Below the pieces are notes generated by a model. The model made no database searches. It had not been told where the DNA came from and saw only the letters and a program-made list of their open reading frames with translations. This document shows, piece by piece, positions 9,098-17,048 of a DNA stretch of 64,000 nucleotides. The DNA lies in the NCBI RefSeq assembly GCF_022374935.2, contig NZ_CP092430.2:2976001-3040000 (forward strand), read 5' to 3'. The stretch is from Mycolicibacter virginiensis. GTDB taxonomy: Bacteria; Actinomycetota; Actinomycetes; Mycobacteriales; Mycobacteriaceae. Position 1 is the stretch's first letter. Every line of letters starts with the position of its first letter. The position numbers and the translations under genes were made by a program.

Positions 9098-9919
9098 CTA
9101 GGACACTTCGGAGTCGAGCAGGCCGCGCTGATAGCGGCGCATGCCGCGCAGCCAGCGGTCGTAGTCGCCTGCCTTGTGCCGGAACATCTCCAGCACCACC
9201 GGGTGCGGCAGGATCAGGAATCGCTCGTCATCGATGGCGGCGAGCACCTCGGCGGCGACGTCGGCGGGCTCCAGCACCGCACCGGCGGTGGTGACCGCGC
9301 GGGTGGCCAGATCGCCCAGCGGGTCGCCGGATTGTTCACCGGCATAGAGCAACTTGGTGTTAACGCCCATCGGGCACAGGCAGCTGACCCGCACGCCCTG
9401 ATCGCCGTAGGTGATGTTGAGCCATTCGGCGAATCCCACGGCCGCGTGCTTGGTGACCGAGTAGGTGGCAGCGCCGAGTTGGGTGAGCAGTCCGGCGGCG
9501 GATGCGGTGGAGACGAAATATCCTTCGCCGCGCCGCACCCAGTCGGGGATCAGCAGCTGCGCGGCGCGGATGTGCGAGCGCAGATTGACGTCGATGGCCT
9601 GGTCCCAGTCGGCTTCGCCGGGCAAGCCGGGGGCGCCGGTGATCCCGGCGTTGGCGAAGTAGAAGTCGACGGGGCCGTAGCGCTCCTGAGCCAACGCGAT
9701 CAGTTCTCGGATGGTCTCGGTGTCCGAGACGTCGCCGCCGCGACCGACCGCGGCGCCGGCATGCACGGCGTTGATCTGATCGGCGACCGCCGCCGCGGCG
9801 TCCGCGTCGAGGTCGGCCACCACCACTTTGGCTCCCGCCTCCGCCAGCGCCGCGGCCAGCGCTCCACCGATGCCTCCACCGCCACCGGTGACGATCGCGA
9901 CCCGCTCGGCAACCTTCAT
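9098..9919 (-). CDS. Short-chain dehydrogenase/reductase
   Basis: A 273-residue SDR with cofactor motif TGGGGGIG at 11-18, an aspartate after the second strand (VVADLD, suggesting NAD preference), NAG at 90-92, and catalytic Ser140, Tyr153, Lys157 (STASAAG, YSVTK). ATG 9919 is preferred to the TTG two codons upstream. It is transcribed ahead of the ACAD gene with a 13-nt gap, and after the TetR gene. The long C-terminal tail (about 225-273) resembles SDRs acting on bulkier hydroxyl substrates. Precise substrate unknown; probably part of the same catabolic operon. Confidence 0.88.
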   Translation of the reverse strand: MKVAERVAIVTGGGGGIGGALAAALAEAGAKVVVADLDADAAAAVADQINAVHAGAAVGRGGDVSDTETIRELIALAQERYGPVDFYFANAGITGAPGLPGEADWDQAIDVNLRSHIRAAQLLIPDWVRRGEGYFVSTASAAGLLTQLGAATYSVTKHAAVGFAEWLNITYGDQGVRVSCLCPMGVNTKLLYAGEQSGDPLGDLATRAVTTAGAVLEPADVAAEVLAAIDDERFLILPHPVVLEMFRHKAGDYDRWLRGMRRYQRGLLDSEVS

Positions 9920-9969
9920 CAGCAACGTCCCCGTTCTTCAGTGCGCAATGACATTAGTTGAATCCGATC

Positions 9970-10626
9970 TCATGTTCGATTATTGACAGTGCGGAATTGC
10001 AGGGCGTTCGCCCACAACCGGGTGACCGTGGCGACCAGAGTCTCGAAGTCGGCGCCTGAGCCGTGCTCGGCCTCCTCGCCGACGAAGGTGCCGTAGGCGA
10101 GCCTGCTGACCATTCCCGACAGCGCCCGCGACGCCAGCAGCGGATCGACGTCGGCGCCGGCGATCCCCCGCGCCTGCAGATCGGCGATGCCGGCAGCATT
10201 GCGCTGCACAAACGCGTCGGCTCGTCGCGCACGGAAGGCGCGGAACTTCGGGTCGATCTGGGCCACCTGTTCGAGCAGCCCCATCAACTGGGCATTGCGC
10301 CGATACGCCTCCAAGTAGGCGCGATTGCTCGCCTCCAGCACCGCATACGGGTCGTCGGAGTCGCTCACCCGCCCCATGCCCGGGTGCATCATGTCCTGCT
10401 GGGCCTGTTCGAGAACCGCGGCGAAGATCTCCTCTTTGTTCGCGAAGTAGGTATAGAACGACCCGGTCGCACACCCGGCGGCCTTGGTGATGTCGGTCAG
10501 CTTGGCGTCGAGGTAACCATCGCGCTCGAAGACCTTGCGAGCCGCGGCAACCAGGCCCGCCCGCGTGCGCGCCCCGCGCACCGTCGCCGGCAACTGGCGG
10601 GCCGGGGCGGCCCGGACGGCATCCAT
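9970..10626 (-). CDS. TetR-family transcriptional regulator
   Basis: A 218-residue TetR-like repressor. The helix-turn-helix covers about residues 22-68 (AARKVFERDGYLDAKLTDITKAAGCATGSFYTYFANKEEIF), followed by a variable all-helical ligand-binding domain. ATG 10626 is supported by a TAGGCT hexamer 6 nt upstream, a leaderless arrangement. It sits immediately upstream of the SDR-ACAD-SDR-kinase-MFS run on the same strand, so it is the best candidate for its local regulator, sensing a CoA ester or free acid. That link is by position only. Confidence 0.88.
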   Translation of the reverse strand: MDAVRAAPARQLPATVRGARTRAGLVAAARKVFERDGYLDAKLTDITKAAGCATGSFYTYFANKEEIFAAVLEQAQQDMMHPGMGRVSDSDDPYAVLEASNRAYLEAYRRNAQLMGLLEQVAQIDPKFRAFRARRADAFVQRNAAGIADLQARGIAGADVDPLLASRALSGMVSRLAYGTFVGEEAEHGSGADFETLVATVTRLWANALQFRTVNNRT

Positions 10627-10632
10627 CCGGGC

Positions 10633-10638
10633 AGCCTA
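10633..10638 (-). promoter_or_regulatory. Putative leaderless -10 of the TetR gene, containing the rmuC stop
   Basis: TAGGCT on the minus strand, 6 nt before ATG 10626. Its first three bases are the TAG stop codon of rmuC. Confidence 0.6.
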
Positions 10639-11883
10639 ACTGAATTCGATGTCAACTTCACTGACTTCTTCGGCGCCGGCGCCGAGTTCGCCGAGCATTG
10701 CTTCGGCCTCAGATTCGGGCAGCGATTCCACCCCGCGCAGCTTGCGTTCGATGGCGCGGGTGCGGACGCCGGCGGTGTCGATGGTGTTGCGGGCGGTGTC
10801 GAGTTGCTTGCGGGTCTTCTCCAGCACCGCCGCGAACTTTCCGAACTCGGTCTTGACCGCCCCAAGCACCTGCCAGACCTCGCTGCTGCGCTGTTCGATC
10901 GCGAGAGTGCGAAAACCCATGCGCAGGCTGTTGAGCAGCGCGGCCAGCGTGGTCGGGCCGGCCAGGGTGACGTTGTACTTGGCCTGAATCTGCTCGAACA
11001 ACCCGGGTTGGCGCAGCACCTCGGCGTACAGACTCTCGGTGGCCAGGAACAGGATCGCGAAGTCTGTGGTGTGCGGCGGTTCGAGGTACTTGTCGTGGAT
11101 ATCGCAGGCCTCGGCTTCGATCCGACGGATCAGCGCCTGGCGCGCGGCGGCCTCCCCGACGCTGTCGGCGTGTTCCTGCGCGTCGAGCAGGCGCTCGAAG
11201 TCCTCACGCGGGAATTTGGCGTCGATCGGCAGCAGCACCTCGCGGGCGCCGGTGGCGCCGGGCAAGCGGACCGCGAATTCGACCCGGGCGTTGGAACCCG
11301 GCACCGTGATGACGTTGGTGGCGTACTGCTCGGGCGTCAGCGTCTCGGCCAGCAAGGCGGCCAACTGGGTCTCGCCGAAGATGCCACGGGTTTTGACGTT
11401 GGTCAGCACCCGCTTGAGATCACCCACCCCGGTGGCCAGCGTCTGCATTTCACCCAGGCCGCGCTGCACGGCTTCCAGGCGCTCGGAGATCTGCGTGAAC
11501 GATTGCGCCAGGCGGGTTTCCAGGGTGGCCTGCAGCTTTTCATCCACCGTAGCGCGCATCTTCTCCAGTTGCGCGGTGTTCTCGGTCTGCAGGCTACGCA
11601 GCTGCCGATCCAGCGTGGCTCCAAGTTTGTCCTGGGCGCCCTGCAGGGTCGATCCGAAGCGGTGCAGGGTCAGCTGCCACTGGTGAAACGCCTGGGCGAG
11701 TTCGGCCCTCCCGGCATGCTGCTCTTCGCGCAGGGTTCGCTCCACGCGTTCACTGTCGCCGCGCAGCGCGGCGAGCTGCGCAGGCGAGATCGCCCCGCCG
11801 GCGGGGCGCACGAGCACCAGCACCTGGAGGATCACCGCCAGCAGCGCCAGTGAGGTGAGGAGGATCAGCAGTGCTGTGTCCAT
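10636..11883 (-). CDS. rmuC: RmuC-family DNA recombination protein
   Basis: A 415-residue RmuC homologue. One N-terminal membrane helix (about residues 4-26) is followed by a long coiled-coil (about 45-150) and then the nuclease-like RmuC domain. The domain signatures are GIFGETQLAALL, LPIDAKFPREDFERL and DFAILFLATESLYAEVL. RmuC limits DNA inversion at short inverted repeats in E. coli. ATG 11883 is supported by TACCTT 6 nt upstream. It is an odd neighbour in a catabolic block, sitting between TetR and the CoA synthetase on the same strand, and may just be inserted housekeeping. Confidence 0.88.
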   Translation of the reverse strand: MDTALLILLTSLALLAVILQVLVLVRPAGGAISPAQLAALRGDSERVERTLREEQHAGRAELAQAFHQWQLTLHRFGSTLQGAQDKLGATLDRQLRSLQTENTAQLEKMRATVDEKLQATLETRLAQSFTQISERLEAVQRGLGEMQTLATGVGDLKRVLTNVKTRGIFGETQLAALLAETLTPEQYATNVITVPGSNARVEFAVRLPGATGAREVLLPIDAKFPREDFERLLDAQEHADSVGEAAARQALIRRIEAEACDIHDKYLEPPHTTDFAILFLATESLYAEVLRQPGLFEQIQAKYNVTLAGPTTLAALLNSLRMGFRTLAIEQRSSEVWQVLGAVKTEFGKFAAVLEKTRKQLDTARNTIDTAGVRTRAIERKLRGVESLPESEAEAMLGELGAGAEEVSEVDIEFS

Positions 11884-11889
11884 GCCGGC

Positions 11890-11895
11890 AAGGTA
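11890..11895 (-). promoter_or_regulatory. Putative leaderless -10 of rmuC
   Basis: TACCTT on the minus strand, 6 nt before ATG 11883; no ribosome site visible. Confidence 0.5.
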
Positions 11896-11920
11896 ACGCG
11901 CCGCACCGACAACTCCGGAG

Positions 11921-13453
11921 TTACCGCAGCGGCGCGCCCCACCGCACCTGTTCGCGCAGCTGCGCCTTGAGCAGTTTGCCGCTGGCGGTGCGTGGCAGCG
12001 CCTCGGTCACCACGGTGATGTACTGCGGCACCTTGAAGTCCGCCAATTGGCCGCGGCAGTACTCCAGAACCGCGGCCAGGTCGATCTTGCGCTGGTCGCC
12101 GAGCAGTACCGCGCCGACCTTCTCCCCCATCACCTCGTCGGGCACTGCGAGCACACACGCGTCGGCCACCCCGGGAGCCGACAGCAGCGCGGCTTCCACC
12201 TCGACGCTGGAGACGTTCTCGCCGCCGCGGTTGATGATGTCCTTGAGCCGATCGATGATGTGGACCCGGCCGGCGTCGTCGACACGCACCACATCGCCGG
12301 TGTGCAGCCAGCCGTCGATGATCGTGGCGGCGGTCGCCTCGGGCCGGTTCCAGTAGCCCCGCATCACATTCGCGCCACGCACCACCAGCTCGCCGGTGCC
12401 CGGATCGTCACCGAGTGGAACCACACCGAGGTCTCCCGACGGCACGGCGTAGCCGACCGAGTCCGCGTGCGCCACCGCATCGGAGTCCGGGAGCACCGTC
12501 ATGAGCGAGGCGGTCTCGGTCATGCCGTAGCCGTTGAACACCGTTGCCGCACCGAACGCCTCGCGCAGTGAGCGCACCAGCGCAGGTGCCGTCGGCGCAC
12601 CGCCGTAGCCGACCCACCGCACCCCGCTCACGTCGACCGCGGCGAAGGCCGGATCCCGCAGCAGCAGCGAATAGATCGCCGGCACCGTCACCATCGATGA
12701 GATTCGTTGCGCGGGAAGCGTTGCGATCAGCTCGGGCAGGTTCAGCGACGGCATGATGATCGCCGTGCCGCCGGCGTAGGCGGCGACCAGCAGTTGGGAG
12801 TTGCAGCCGGTCACGTGGAACAGCGGGACCGAGATCAGCGTGCGATATTCCTCGCCCAATTCCCGGGTCCGGCCCAAGGTGCGCATCATGTTCTCGGCGT
12901 TGGTCACAAACGCCTCGTGGGTGGTGGGCACCCCTTTGGGGCTGCCGGTGGTGCCCGAGGTATAAAACAGCGCGGCGGTGTCGGCTGCTTCGAGGCCATC
13001 CACCACATACGGTTGGCCATCGGGCAGCGCGGTACCGGGCGCCAGGTCCACCCGAACGCCGGCGTCGGCCAGCACGAAGTCGACTTCCGGTGCGGCCGAA
13101 CGGGTATTGACAGCAACCGGTATTCCACCGGCCATCAGCGTGCCCCAGAACCCCAGCACCCAGTCCAGTCCCGCCGGGTAGCGCAATGCGACCCGGTCAC
13201 CGCGCGCCAGACCGTCGGCCCGCAGCCCGCCGGCCACCCGTGCGGCCCGCTGCCACAGCTGCCGGTAGGTCAGACGGTCGCTTCCGAGTTCCACCACGGC
13301 TTCACTGTCGGGCCGCTGCTCGACCTGCTCGGCCAACACATCGAGCAGCGTCGCCGGCAGATGCTCATAGTGCGCAACGCCGTCACGGTCGCGGATCACC
13401 CCGGCTGCTGAAAAAGGGTTGTGGTGCCGTGCTATTTCGGCGACGTGTGTCAT
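11921..13453 (-). CDS. Acyl-CoA synthetase (FadD-type adenylate-forming enzyme)
   Basis: A 510-residue class I adenylate-forming ligase. The AMP-binding P-loop is FYTSGTTGSPKGVP (around residue 165), followed by YGMTETA, the hinge GWLHTGDVVRVDDAGRVHIIDR and the C-terminal catalytic Lys motif PRTASGKLLK. It makes an acyl-CoA from a free acid, ATP and CoA; chain length cannot be read from sequence. ATG 13453 lies just after the DUF-type membrane protein gene (10 nt). Given the downstream ACAD/kinase/SDR genes it may activate the acid that enters that pathway (LvaE-like role); context inference. Confidence 0.9.
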   Translation of the reverse strand: MTHVAEIARHHNPFSAAGVIRDRDGVAHYEHLPATLLDVLAEQVEQRPDSEAVVELGSDRLTYRQLWQRAARVAGGLRADGLARGDRVALRYPAGLDWVLGFWGTLMAGGIPVAVNTRSAAPEVDFVLADAGVRVDLAPGTALPDGQPYVVDGLEAADTAALFYTSGTTGSPKGVPTTHEAFVTNAENMMRTLGRTRELGEEYRTLISVPLFHVTGCNSQLLVAAYAGGTAIIMPSLNLPELIATLPAQRISSMVTVPAIYSLLLRDPAFAAVDVSGVRWVGYGGAPTAPALVRSLREAFGAATVFNGYGMTETASLMTVLPDSDAVAHADSVGYAVPSGDLGVVPLGDDPGTGELVVRGANVMRGYWNRPEATAATIIDGWLHTGDVVRVDDAGRVHIIDRLKDIINRGGENVSSVEVEAALLSAPGVADACVLAVPDEVMGEKVGAVLLGDQRKIDLAAVLEYCRGQLADFKVPQYITVVTEALPRTASGKLLKAQLREQVRWGAPLR

Positions 13454-13463
13454 GAGCAGCCCG

Positions 13464-13913
13464 TCATCGCCGGCGTCGCAGGCTGTGCGTCACCACCCGG
13501 AACGTCCCGCGCAGCGCGTAGACCGCGGACACGATGCACGCGAGGATCAGCACGGTGAACATCGGCAGCCAATTGCCCCGGTCATGGTTGATGTGCCACC
13601 AGACATAGGTGAACAGCACCGAGGAGACGAAGAAGACCACATCGCGCCAGTTGCCCTTATAGGACAGCGCCGCCTCGCGCAGCGCTCTGGTGCGATCGGA
13701 GGCCGCGACCAAGTCGTCGATGCGCTCGTCGATGGTGCGCTGCAGATCCGCTCGCCGCTGCGTCTGCTCGGCGGGCAGCCGATCGATCAGGTCGAGGTCC
13801 TGTTTGATCAGCGCGCGGACATCCGGGCCTTTGAGCTGCCCGGCCGCCGCCGTCAGCAGGGCTCCGCCGAAGATGGGTGCCGCGCCCAGCGCCGCACTCA
13901 GCAGTGAGGGCAT
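13464..13913 (-). CDS. Small membrane protein of unknown function
   Basis: A 149-residue protein with no family recognised. A hydrophobic N-terminus (about 4-25, Gly/Ala-rich) is followed by a charged helical region (about 30-90, many Asp/Arg with heptad-like leucines) and two membrane helices (about 92-108 and 116-136), then a basic RRRR tail. AAAGGA lies upstream of ATG 13913. It precedes the acyl-CoA synthetase by 10 nt and may be co-transcribed with it. Confidence 0.7.
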   Translation of the reverse strand: MPSLLSAALGAAPIFGGALLTAAAGQLKGPDVRALIKQDLDLIDRLPAEQTQRRADLQRTIDERIDDLVAASDRTRALREAALSYKGNWRDVVFFVSSVLFTYVWWHINHDRGNWLPMFTVLILACIVSAVYALRGTFRVVTHSLRRRR

Positions 13914-13959
13914 CGTGGTGGGTGTTCCTTTCCCGTTACTTCCCGGCCACCCTACGACG

Positions 13960-14388
13960 TCAGCCGAGATTTACCGTGCCATCGGGCGCGATCCGCCAGC
14001 CGGGGTTGTGGGCGATCTCCCAGATCAGTCCGTTGGGGTCTTGGACGTGGGCGTGGAACACGCCACCGAATTGGCCGGGTTGCGGCGCCTTGATCACGAC
14101 GCCGCCCGCGGCGGCCATGGCGTCGGCCAGCGCGACGACGGCGTCGGGGCTGCCGACGTTGTGCGCCATGGTGACCCCGGAGACCCGGGAATGATCGCCG
14201 GGCAGCGCCAGGTCCTGATTGAACTTGTCGGCGTCAAAGAACCCCAGTACCTGGCCCGGCGCCGTCTGATAGAAGACGATCTCGCCCTCGACATCCAGCA
14301 GGGGCTGCCAGCCCAGCGCGCCGTAGAAGTTCCTGGTCGCGCCCAGATCGGTGGCTGCGACGGTGACGAAGTGCACCTGTTGCTCCAT
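13960..14388 (-). CDS. VOC (glyoxalase/bleomycin-resistance) superfamily protein
   Basis: A 142-residue protein with two beta-alpha-beta-beta-beta modules of the vicinal oxygen chelate fold. VHFVTVAATDLGATRNFYGALGW opens the first module and a C-terminal HAHVQDPNGLIWEIAHNPGW gives the usual Asp-Pro-x-Gly turn and metal-ligand Glu. The enzymatic role is unassigned. ATG 14388 is chosen because TAGGCT lies 7 nt upstream and the protein starts directly at the VOC strand; the longer frame is a shadow of the divergent HNH gene. Confidence 0.85.
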   Translation of the reverse strand: MEQQVHFVTVAATDLGATRNFYGALGWQPLLDVEGEIVFYQTAPGQVLGFFDADKFNQDLALPGDHSRVSGVTMAHNVGSPDAVVALADAMAAAGGVVIKAPQPGQFGGVFHAHVQDPNGLIWEIAHNPGWRIAPDGTVNLG

Positions 14389-14395
14389 GCGGCCG

Positions 14396-14401
14396 AGCCT
14401 A
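14396..14401 (-). promoter_or_regulatory. Putative leaderless -10 of the VOC gene
   Basis: TAGGCT on the minus strand, 7 nt before ATG 14388; faces away from the HNH-gene promoter 32 bp to the right. Confidence 0.6.
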
Positions 14402-14433
14402 GAACGGCGCAGCATTGTGTCAGACCCCCTCGC

Positions 14434-14439
14434 TAGAAT
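14434..14439 (+). promoter_or_regulatory. Putative leaderless -10 of the DUF222/HNH gene
   Basis: TAGAAT on the plus strand, 7 nt before ATG 14447; no Shine-Dalgarno sequence between them. Confidence 0.6.
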
Positions 14440-14446
14440 CGCACGT

Positions 14447-15922
14447 ATGTTTGAATTGGACGGGCTGGAGCCGGAGTCGTTGGCAGAGGCCGACGACAAG
14501 GCCCTGGTGACGGCCATCTCGGAGTGGGCCCGGGTGGAGGCCGCCGCCGCTGCGCGCCGCCTGGCCGCGATCGGCGAATTGGTGGCACGGCGTACCCGCG
14601 GGGTCGATGCGGTGAACCGGTCGCGGTGGTCATGTGACTACTGGGATGCCGCAGCGTCCGAGGTCGGCGCTGCCGAGCAGATCAGCCACGGGATGGCGTC
14701 GTCGCAGATGTATCTGGCCACGGCGCTGCGGGAACGGCTGCCGAAGGTGGCCGCACTGTTTCTCGAGGGGGTGATCAGCAGCCGGCTGGTCACCACGATC
14801 GTCTGGCGCACCACGTTGATCACCAACCCGTACCTGCTGAACGCCGTCGACACCGAGCTCGCCTCGATCGCCACCGGTCTGGGGCCCCTGTCGGCGGCGA
14901 AGACCGCGGCGGCCATCGACGCCCTGATCGACCGGTACGACCCCGAAGCCGTCCGGCGCCAAGAGCGCGACGCCCGCGGCCGCGAAATTGTCGTCGACAC
15001 CCGCAACAGCGAAAACGGCACCACCGGGCTGTGGGGCCGGCTGTTTGCCACCGATGCCACCGCGCTCGACCGGCGCCTGACCCAGTTGGCCCATACCGTC
15101 TGCGACGACGATCCCCGCACGCTCGCCCAACGACGCGCCGACGCACTCGGGGCCCTGGCCACCGGCGCCGACACCCTGGCTTGCGCCTGCGGCAACTCCG
15201 AATGTCCTGCCGCCGGTGCAGACTCCCGCGCGACGAACGTCACCGTCTACGTTCTCGCCGAACAAGCCGCCCTGAACACCTCGACCGATTCGCGTTTCGG
15301 CGACGGCGAAGGACCACCGGCTCCGACATCCCAGACGCGTCCAGCAGCCTCCGGGCACATCATCGGCGGGGGCACCGTACACCCCCAGCTACTGGCGCAC
15401 CTGGTCAACCGGGGCGCCACCGTCAAACCCCTCCGGCACCCGTCTGATCTGCCCGCTGAGCCGCAGTACCGTCCCTCACGTGCGCTGGCCGCCTTCATTC
15501 GCGCCCGCGACCTCACCTGCCGTTTCCCGGGCTGCGACCGGCCTGCTACCTACTGCGACATTGACCACGCCGTGGCCCACCCGCGTGGGGCCACCCACCC
15601 AGCCAACCTGCGCTGCCTTTGCCGAAAACACCACTTACTCAAGACATTTTGGACCGGCGCCCGCGGCTGGAGCGATATCCAGTATCCGGACGGCACGGTG
15701 GAATGGACCAGCCCCACCGGCCACAGCTACACCACCCGGCCTGGCAGCACACTGCTATTCCCCGCCCTGTGCCGAGCCACCGCCGCACCAGCGGTAACAC
15801 CGGCACCACCGACATCGACGGCCGATCGCGGTCTGATGATGCCTGCGCGCAAGTGCACCCGAATACAAGACCGCGCCCACCGCATCAACAGCGAACGCGC
15901 TCTCAACAAGGCACCACCCTGA
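14447..15922 (+). CDS. DUF222 / HNH endonuclease (13E12-repeat-like family)
   Basis: A 491-residue member of the mycobacterial DUF222-HNH family related to the REP13E12 proteins. The N-terminal two-thirds is the helical DUF222 region. The HNH nuclease is near residues 360-405: CRFPGCDRPATYCDIDHAVAH then NLRCLCRKHHLLK, with paired Cys for zinc and the DIDH/His metal site intact, so it looks catalytically competent. ATG 14447 is 7 nt after TAGAAT and avoids the VOC overlap of the longer frame. Function is unknown; these genes are multicopy in mycobacteria and REP13E12 copies are phage attachment targets. No attachment site or second copy is visible here. Confidence 0.88.
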   Translation: MFELDGLEPESLAEADDKALVTAISEWARVEAAAAARRLAAIGELVARRTRGVDAVNRSRWSCDYWDAAASEVGAAEQISHGMASSQMYLATALRERLPKVAALFLEGVISSRLVTTIVWRTTLITNPYLLNAVDTELASIATGLGPLSAAKTAAAIDALIDRYDPEAVRRQERDARGREIVVDTRNSENGTTGLWGRLFATDATALDRRLTQLAHTVCDDDPRTLAQRRADALGALATGADTLACACGNSECPAAGADSRATNVTVYVLAEQAALNTSTDSRFGDGEGPPAPTSQTRPAASGHIIGGGTVHPQLLAHLVNRGATVKPLRHPSDLPAEPQYRPSRALAAFIRARDLTCRFPGCDRPATYCDIDHAVAHPRGATHPANLRCLCRKHHLLKTFWTGARGWSDIQYPDGTVEWTSPTGHSYTTRPGSTLLFPALCRATAAPAVTPAPPTSTADRGLMMPARKCTRIQDRAHRINSERALNKAPP

Positions 15923-15931
15923 CGAGGGTGG
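15914..15931. terminator. Short hairpin between convergent genes
   Basis: CCACCC and GGGTGG pair perfectly around a 6-nt loop, overlapping the stop of the HNH gene. There is no U-tract, which is common in mycobacterial candidates, so the terminator call is tentative. Confidence 0.4.
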
Positions 15932-15935
15932 GCAG

Positions 15936-16157
15936 CTAGCTCTTGAAGGGCAGGATCTTGTTGAGCTGGTCGAGTTGCTTACGCAGGTCGTGGATCAGCG
16001 CGGTGCCCCTCGCGGTCTGGGCCACGGCGTAGATGCCGTCCTGTTGTTGTGCCAGCTCCGCGATGTTCTCGTAGGCGACGCGCGCCGACTCCAGCGTGCG
16101 CGCAAGCAGGTCCGTGGTGGACTCCGTCGTGGACGCGGTGTCTTTTGCATGGGTCAC
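15936..16157 (-). CDS. Small helical protein of unknown function
   Basis: A 73-residue hydrophilic protein, predicted all-helical (LLARTLESARVAYENIAELAQQ, then HDLRKQLDQLNKIL with heptad spacing), possibly a short coiled coil. No family recognised. GTG 16157 is preferred over the longer frame from 16247 because TAGGCT lies 8 nt upstream and the composition before it is poor. Convergent with the HNH gene, divergent from the small secreted protein. Confidence 0.6.
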   Translation of the reverse strand: MTHAKDTASTTESTTDLLARTLESARVAYENIAELAQQQDGIYAVAQTARGTALIHDLRKQLDQLNKILPFKS

Positions 16158-16165
16158 GGCATCGC

Positions 16166-16171
16166 AGCCTA
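16166..16171 (-). promoter_or_regulatory. Putative leaderless -10 of the 73-residue protein gene
   Basis: TAGGCT on the minus strand, 8 nt before GTG 16157. Confidence 0.5.
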
Positions 16172-16280
16172 TCGCCTCACGATAGGAACTGCGAGAGAAC
16201 CGCGGGCATAATCTGCGACAAACATCGGCCGCGTCCGGCATAGTCACTCGACAGCACGACGCGATGAGGAGGGGTCGACC

Positions 16281-16586
16281 GTGAAGCGCTACCTCACCGG
16301 GGGCCTGACCACCGCGCTGGCGGCTACCGGGCTGGCGGCCGGGTGGCTGATCGCTTCGGCGCCGGCGGCCCAGGCGGGCTGTCAGGACAACCCGCTGCTG
16401 TTCTTCTCCACCGCCCAGAAGTGCGATGGTCCGATTCAGCCCGACGGCAGCTGGCAGCGCTGCGTCATCTACTACTACGAGCCGCCGAAATCACCGCCGT
16501 CGCAGCAGGACTGCCATTCGATGGGGCCCGGCCGGGATTACCCGCTGCACTCGTTCTACATGCCGGAAACCCACATCGATCCCTAG
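16281..16586 (+). CDS. Small secreted Cys-rich protein (CDGP-type)
   Basis: A 101-residue exported protein. A signal peptide (about 1-32, ending AAQA) precedes a mature chain of about 69 residues with four cysteines (GCQDNP, KCDGPIQPDGSWQRC, DCHSMGP), probably two disulfides. The CDGPxQPDGSWxRC segment is a pattern I recognise from small mycobacterial secreted proteins without known function. A strong GAGGAGGGG ribosome site lies 7-8 nt before ATG 16281. Confidence 0.8.
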   Translation: MKRYLTGGLTTALAATGLAAGWLIASAPAAQAGCQDNPLLFFSTAQKCDGPIQPDGSWQRCVIYYYEPPKSPPSQQDCHSMGPGRDYPLHSFYMPETHIDP

Positions 16587-16592
16587 CGCGGT

Positions 16593-17048
16593 TCAGTCCA
16601 TGAGCTGCGCGGCCACCGTCGCGCCGAGCTCCCAGCACGCTTCCAGGTCAGACTTGCCCGGCTTGCCCGACACCACCACGTAGTCGGCCGCTTTGACCCA
16701 TCCCAGCCCCGTCGTGATGGAGTCGACGGCCCGTTCGGCGCCCTCGGTTCCCTCGTTGCCGTGCAGGTAGAGGCCGAACGGCCGGCCGCGGGTCGAATCC
16801 AGGATCGGGTAGTAGCAGACGTCGAAGGCGTGCTTGAGCGCGCCGCTGATATAGCCGAGGTTGGCCGGGCTGCCCAGCAGGTAGCCGTCGGCGGCCAGCA
16901 TGTCGGACGGCGACACCTCCAGCGCGGCGCGGCGCACCACCTCGACGCCCTCGATCTGCGGGTCCGTCGCCCCCGACAGCACCGCCTCGAACATGGCCTG
17001 GCAGAACGGCGAGGGTGTGTGGTGCACCACCAGCAGCGTCTTACTCAC
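16593..17048 (-). CDS. Flavodoxin-like / NADPH-dependent FMN reductase family protein
   Basis: A 151-residue protein with a flavodoxin-like fold. The N-terminal strand-loop LLVVHHTPSPFCQAMFEAV occupies the phosphate-binding position, ADGYLLGSPANLGYISGALKHAFD the second FMN loop, and GLYLHGNEG the third. It corresponds to the Rv2771c position behind dapB. Electron-transfer or reductase activity is likely; partner unknown. GTG 17048 overlaps the upstream gene stop as GTGA, so it is translationally coupled and third in the dapB operon. Confidence 0.82.
   Translation of the reverse strand: MSKTLLVVHHTPSPFCQAMFEAVLSGATDPQIEGVEVVRRAALEVSPSDMLAADGYLLGSPANLGYISGALKHAFDVCYYPILDSTRGRPFGLYLHGNEGTEGAERAVDSITTGLGWVKAADYVVVSGKPGKSDLEACWELGATVAAQLMD

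Noticed and set aside
14447..15922. Prophage or phage attachment in the HNH gene
   Set aside because: The gene is intact, and no integrase, direct repeats or phage genes adjoin it.
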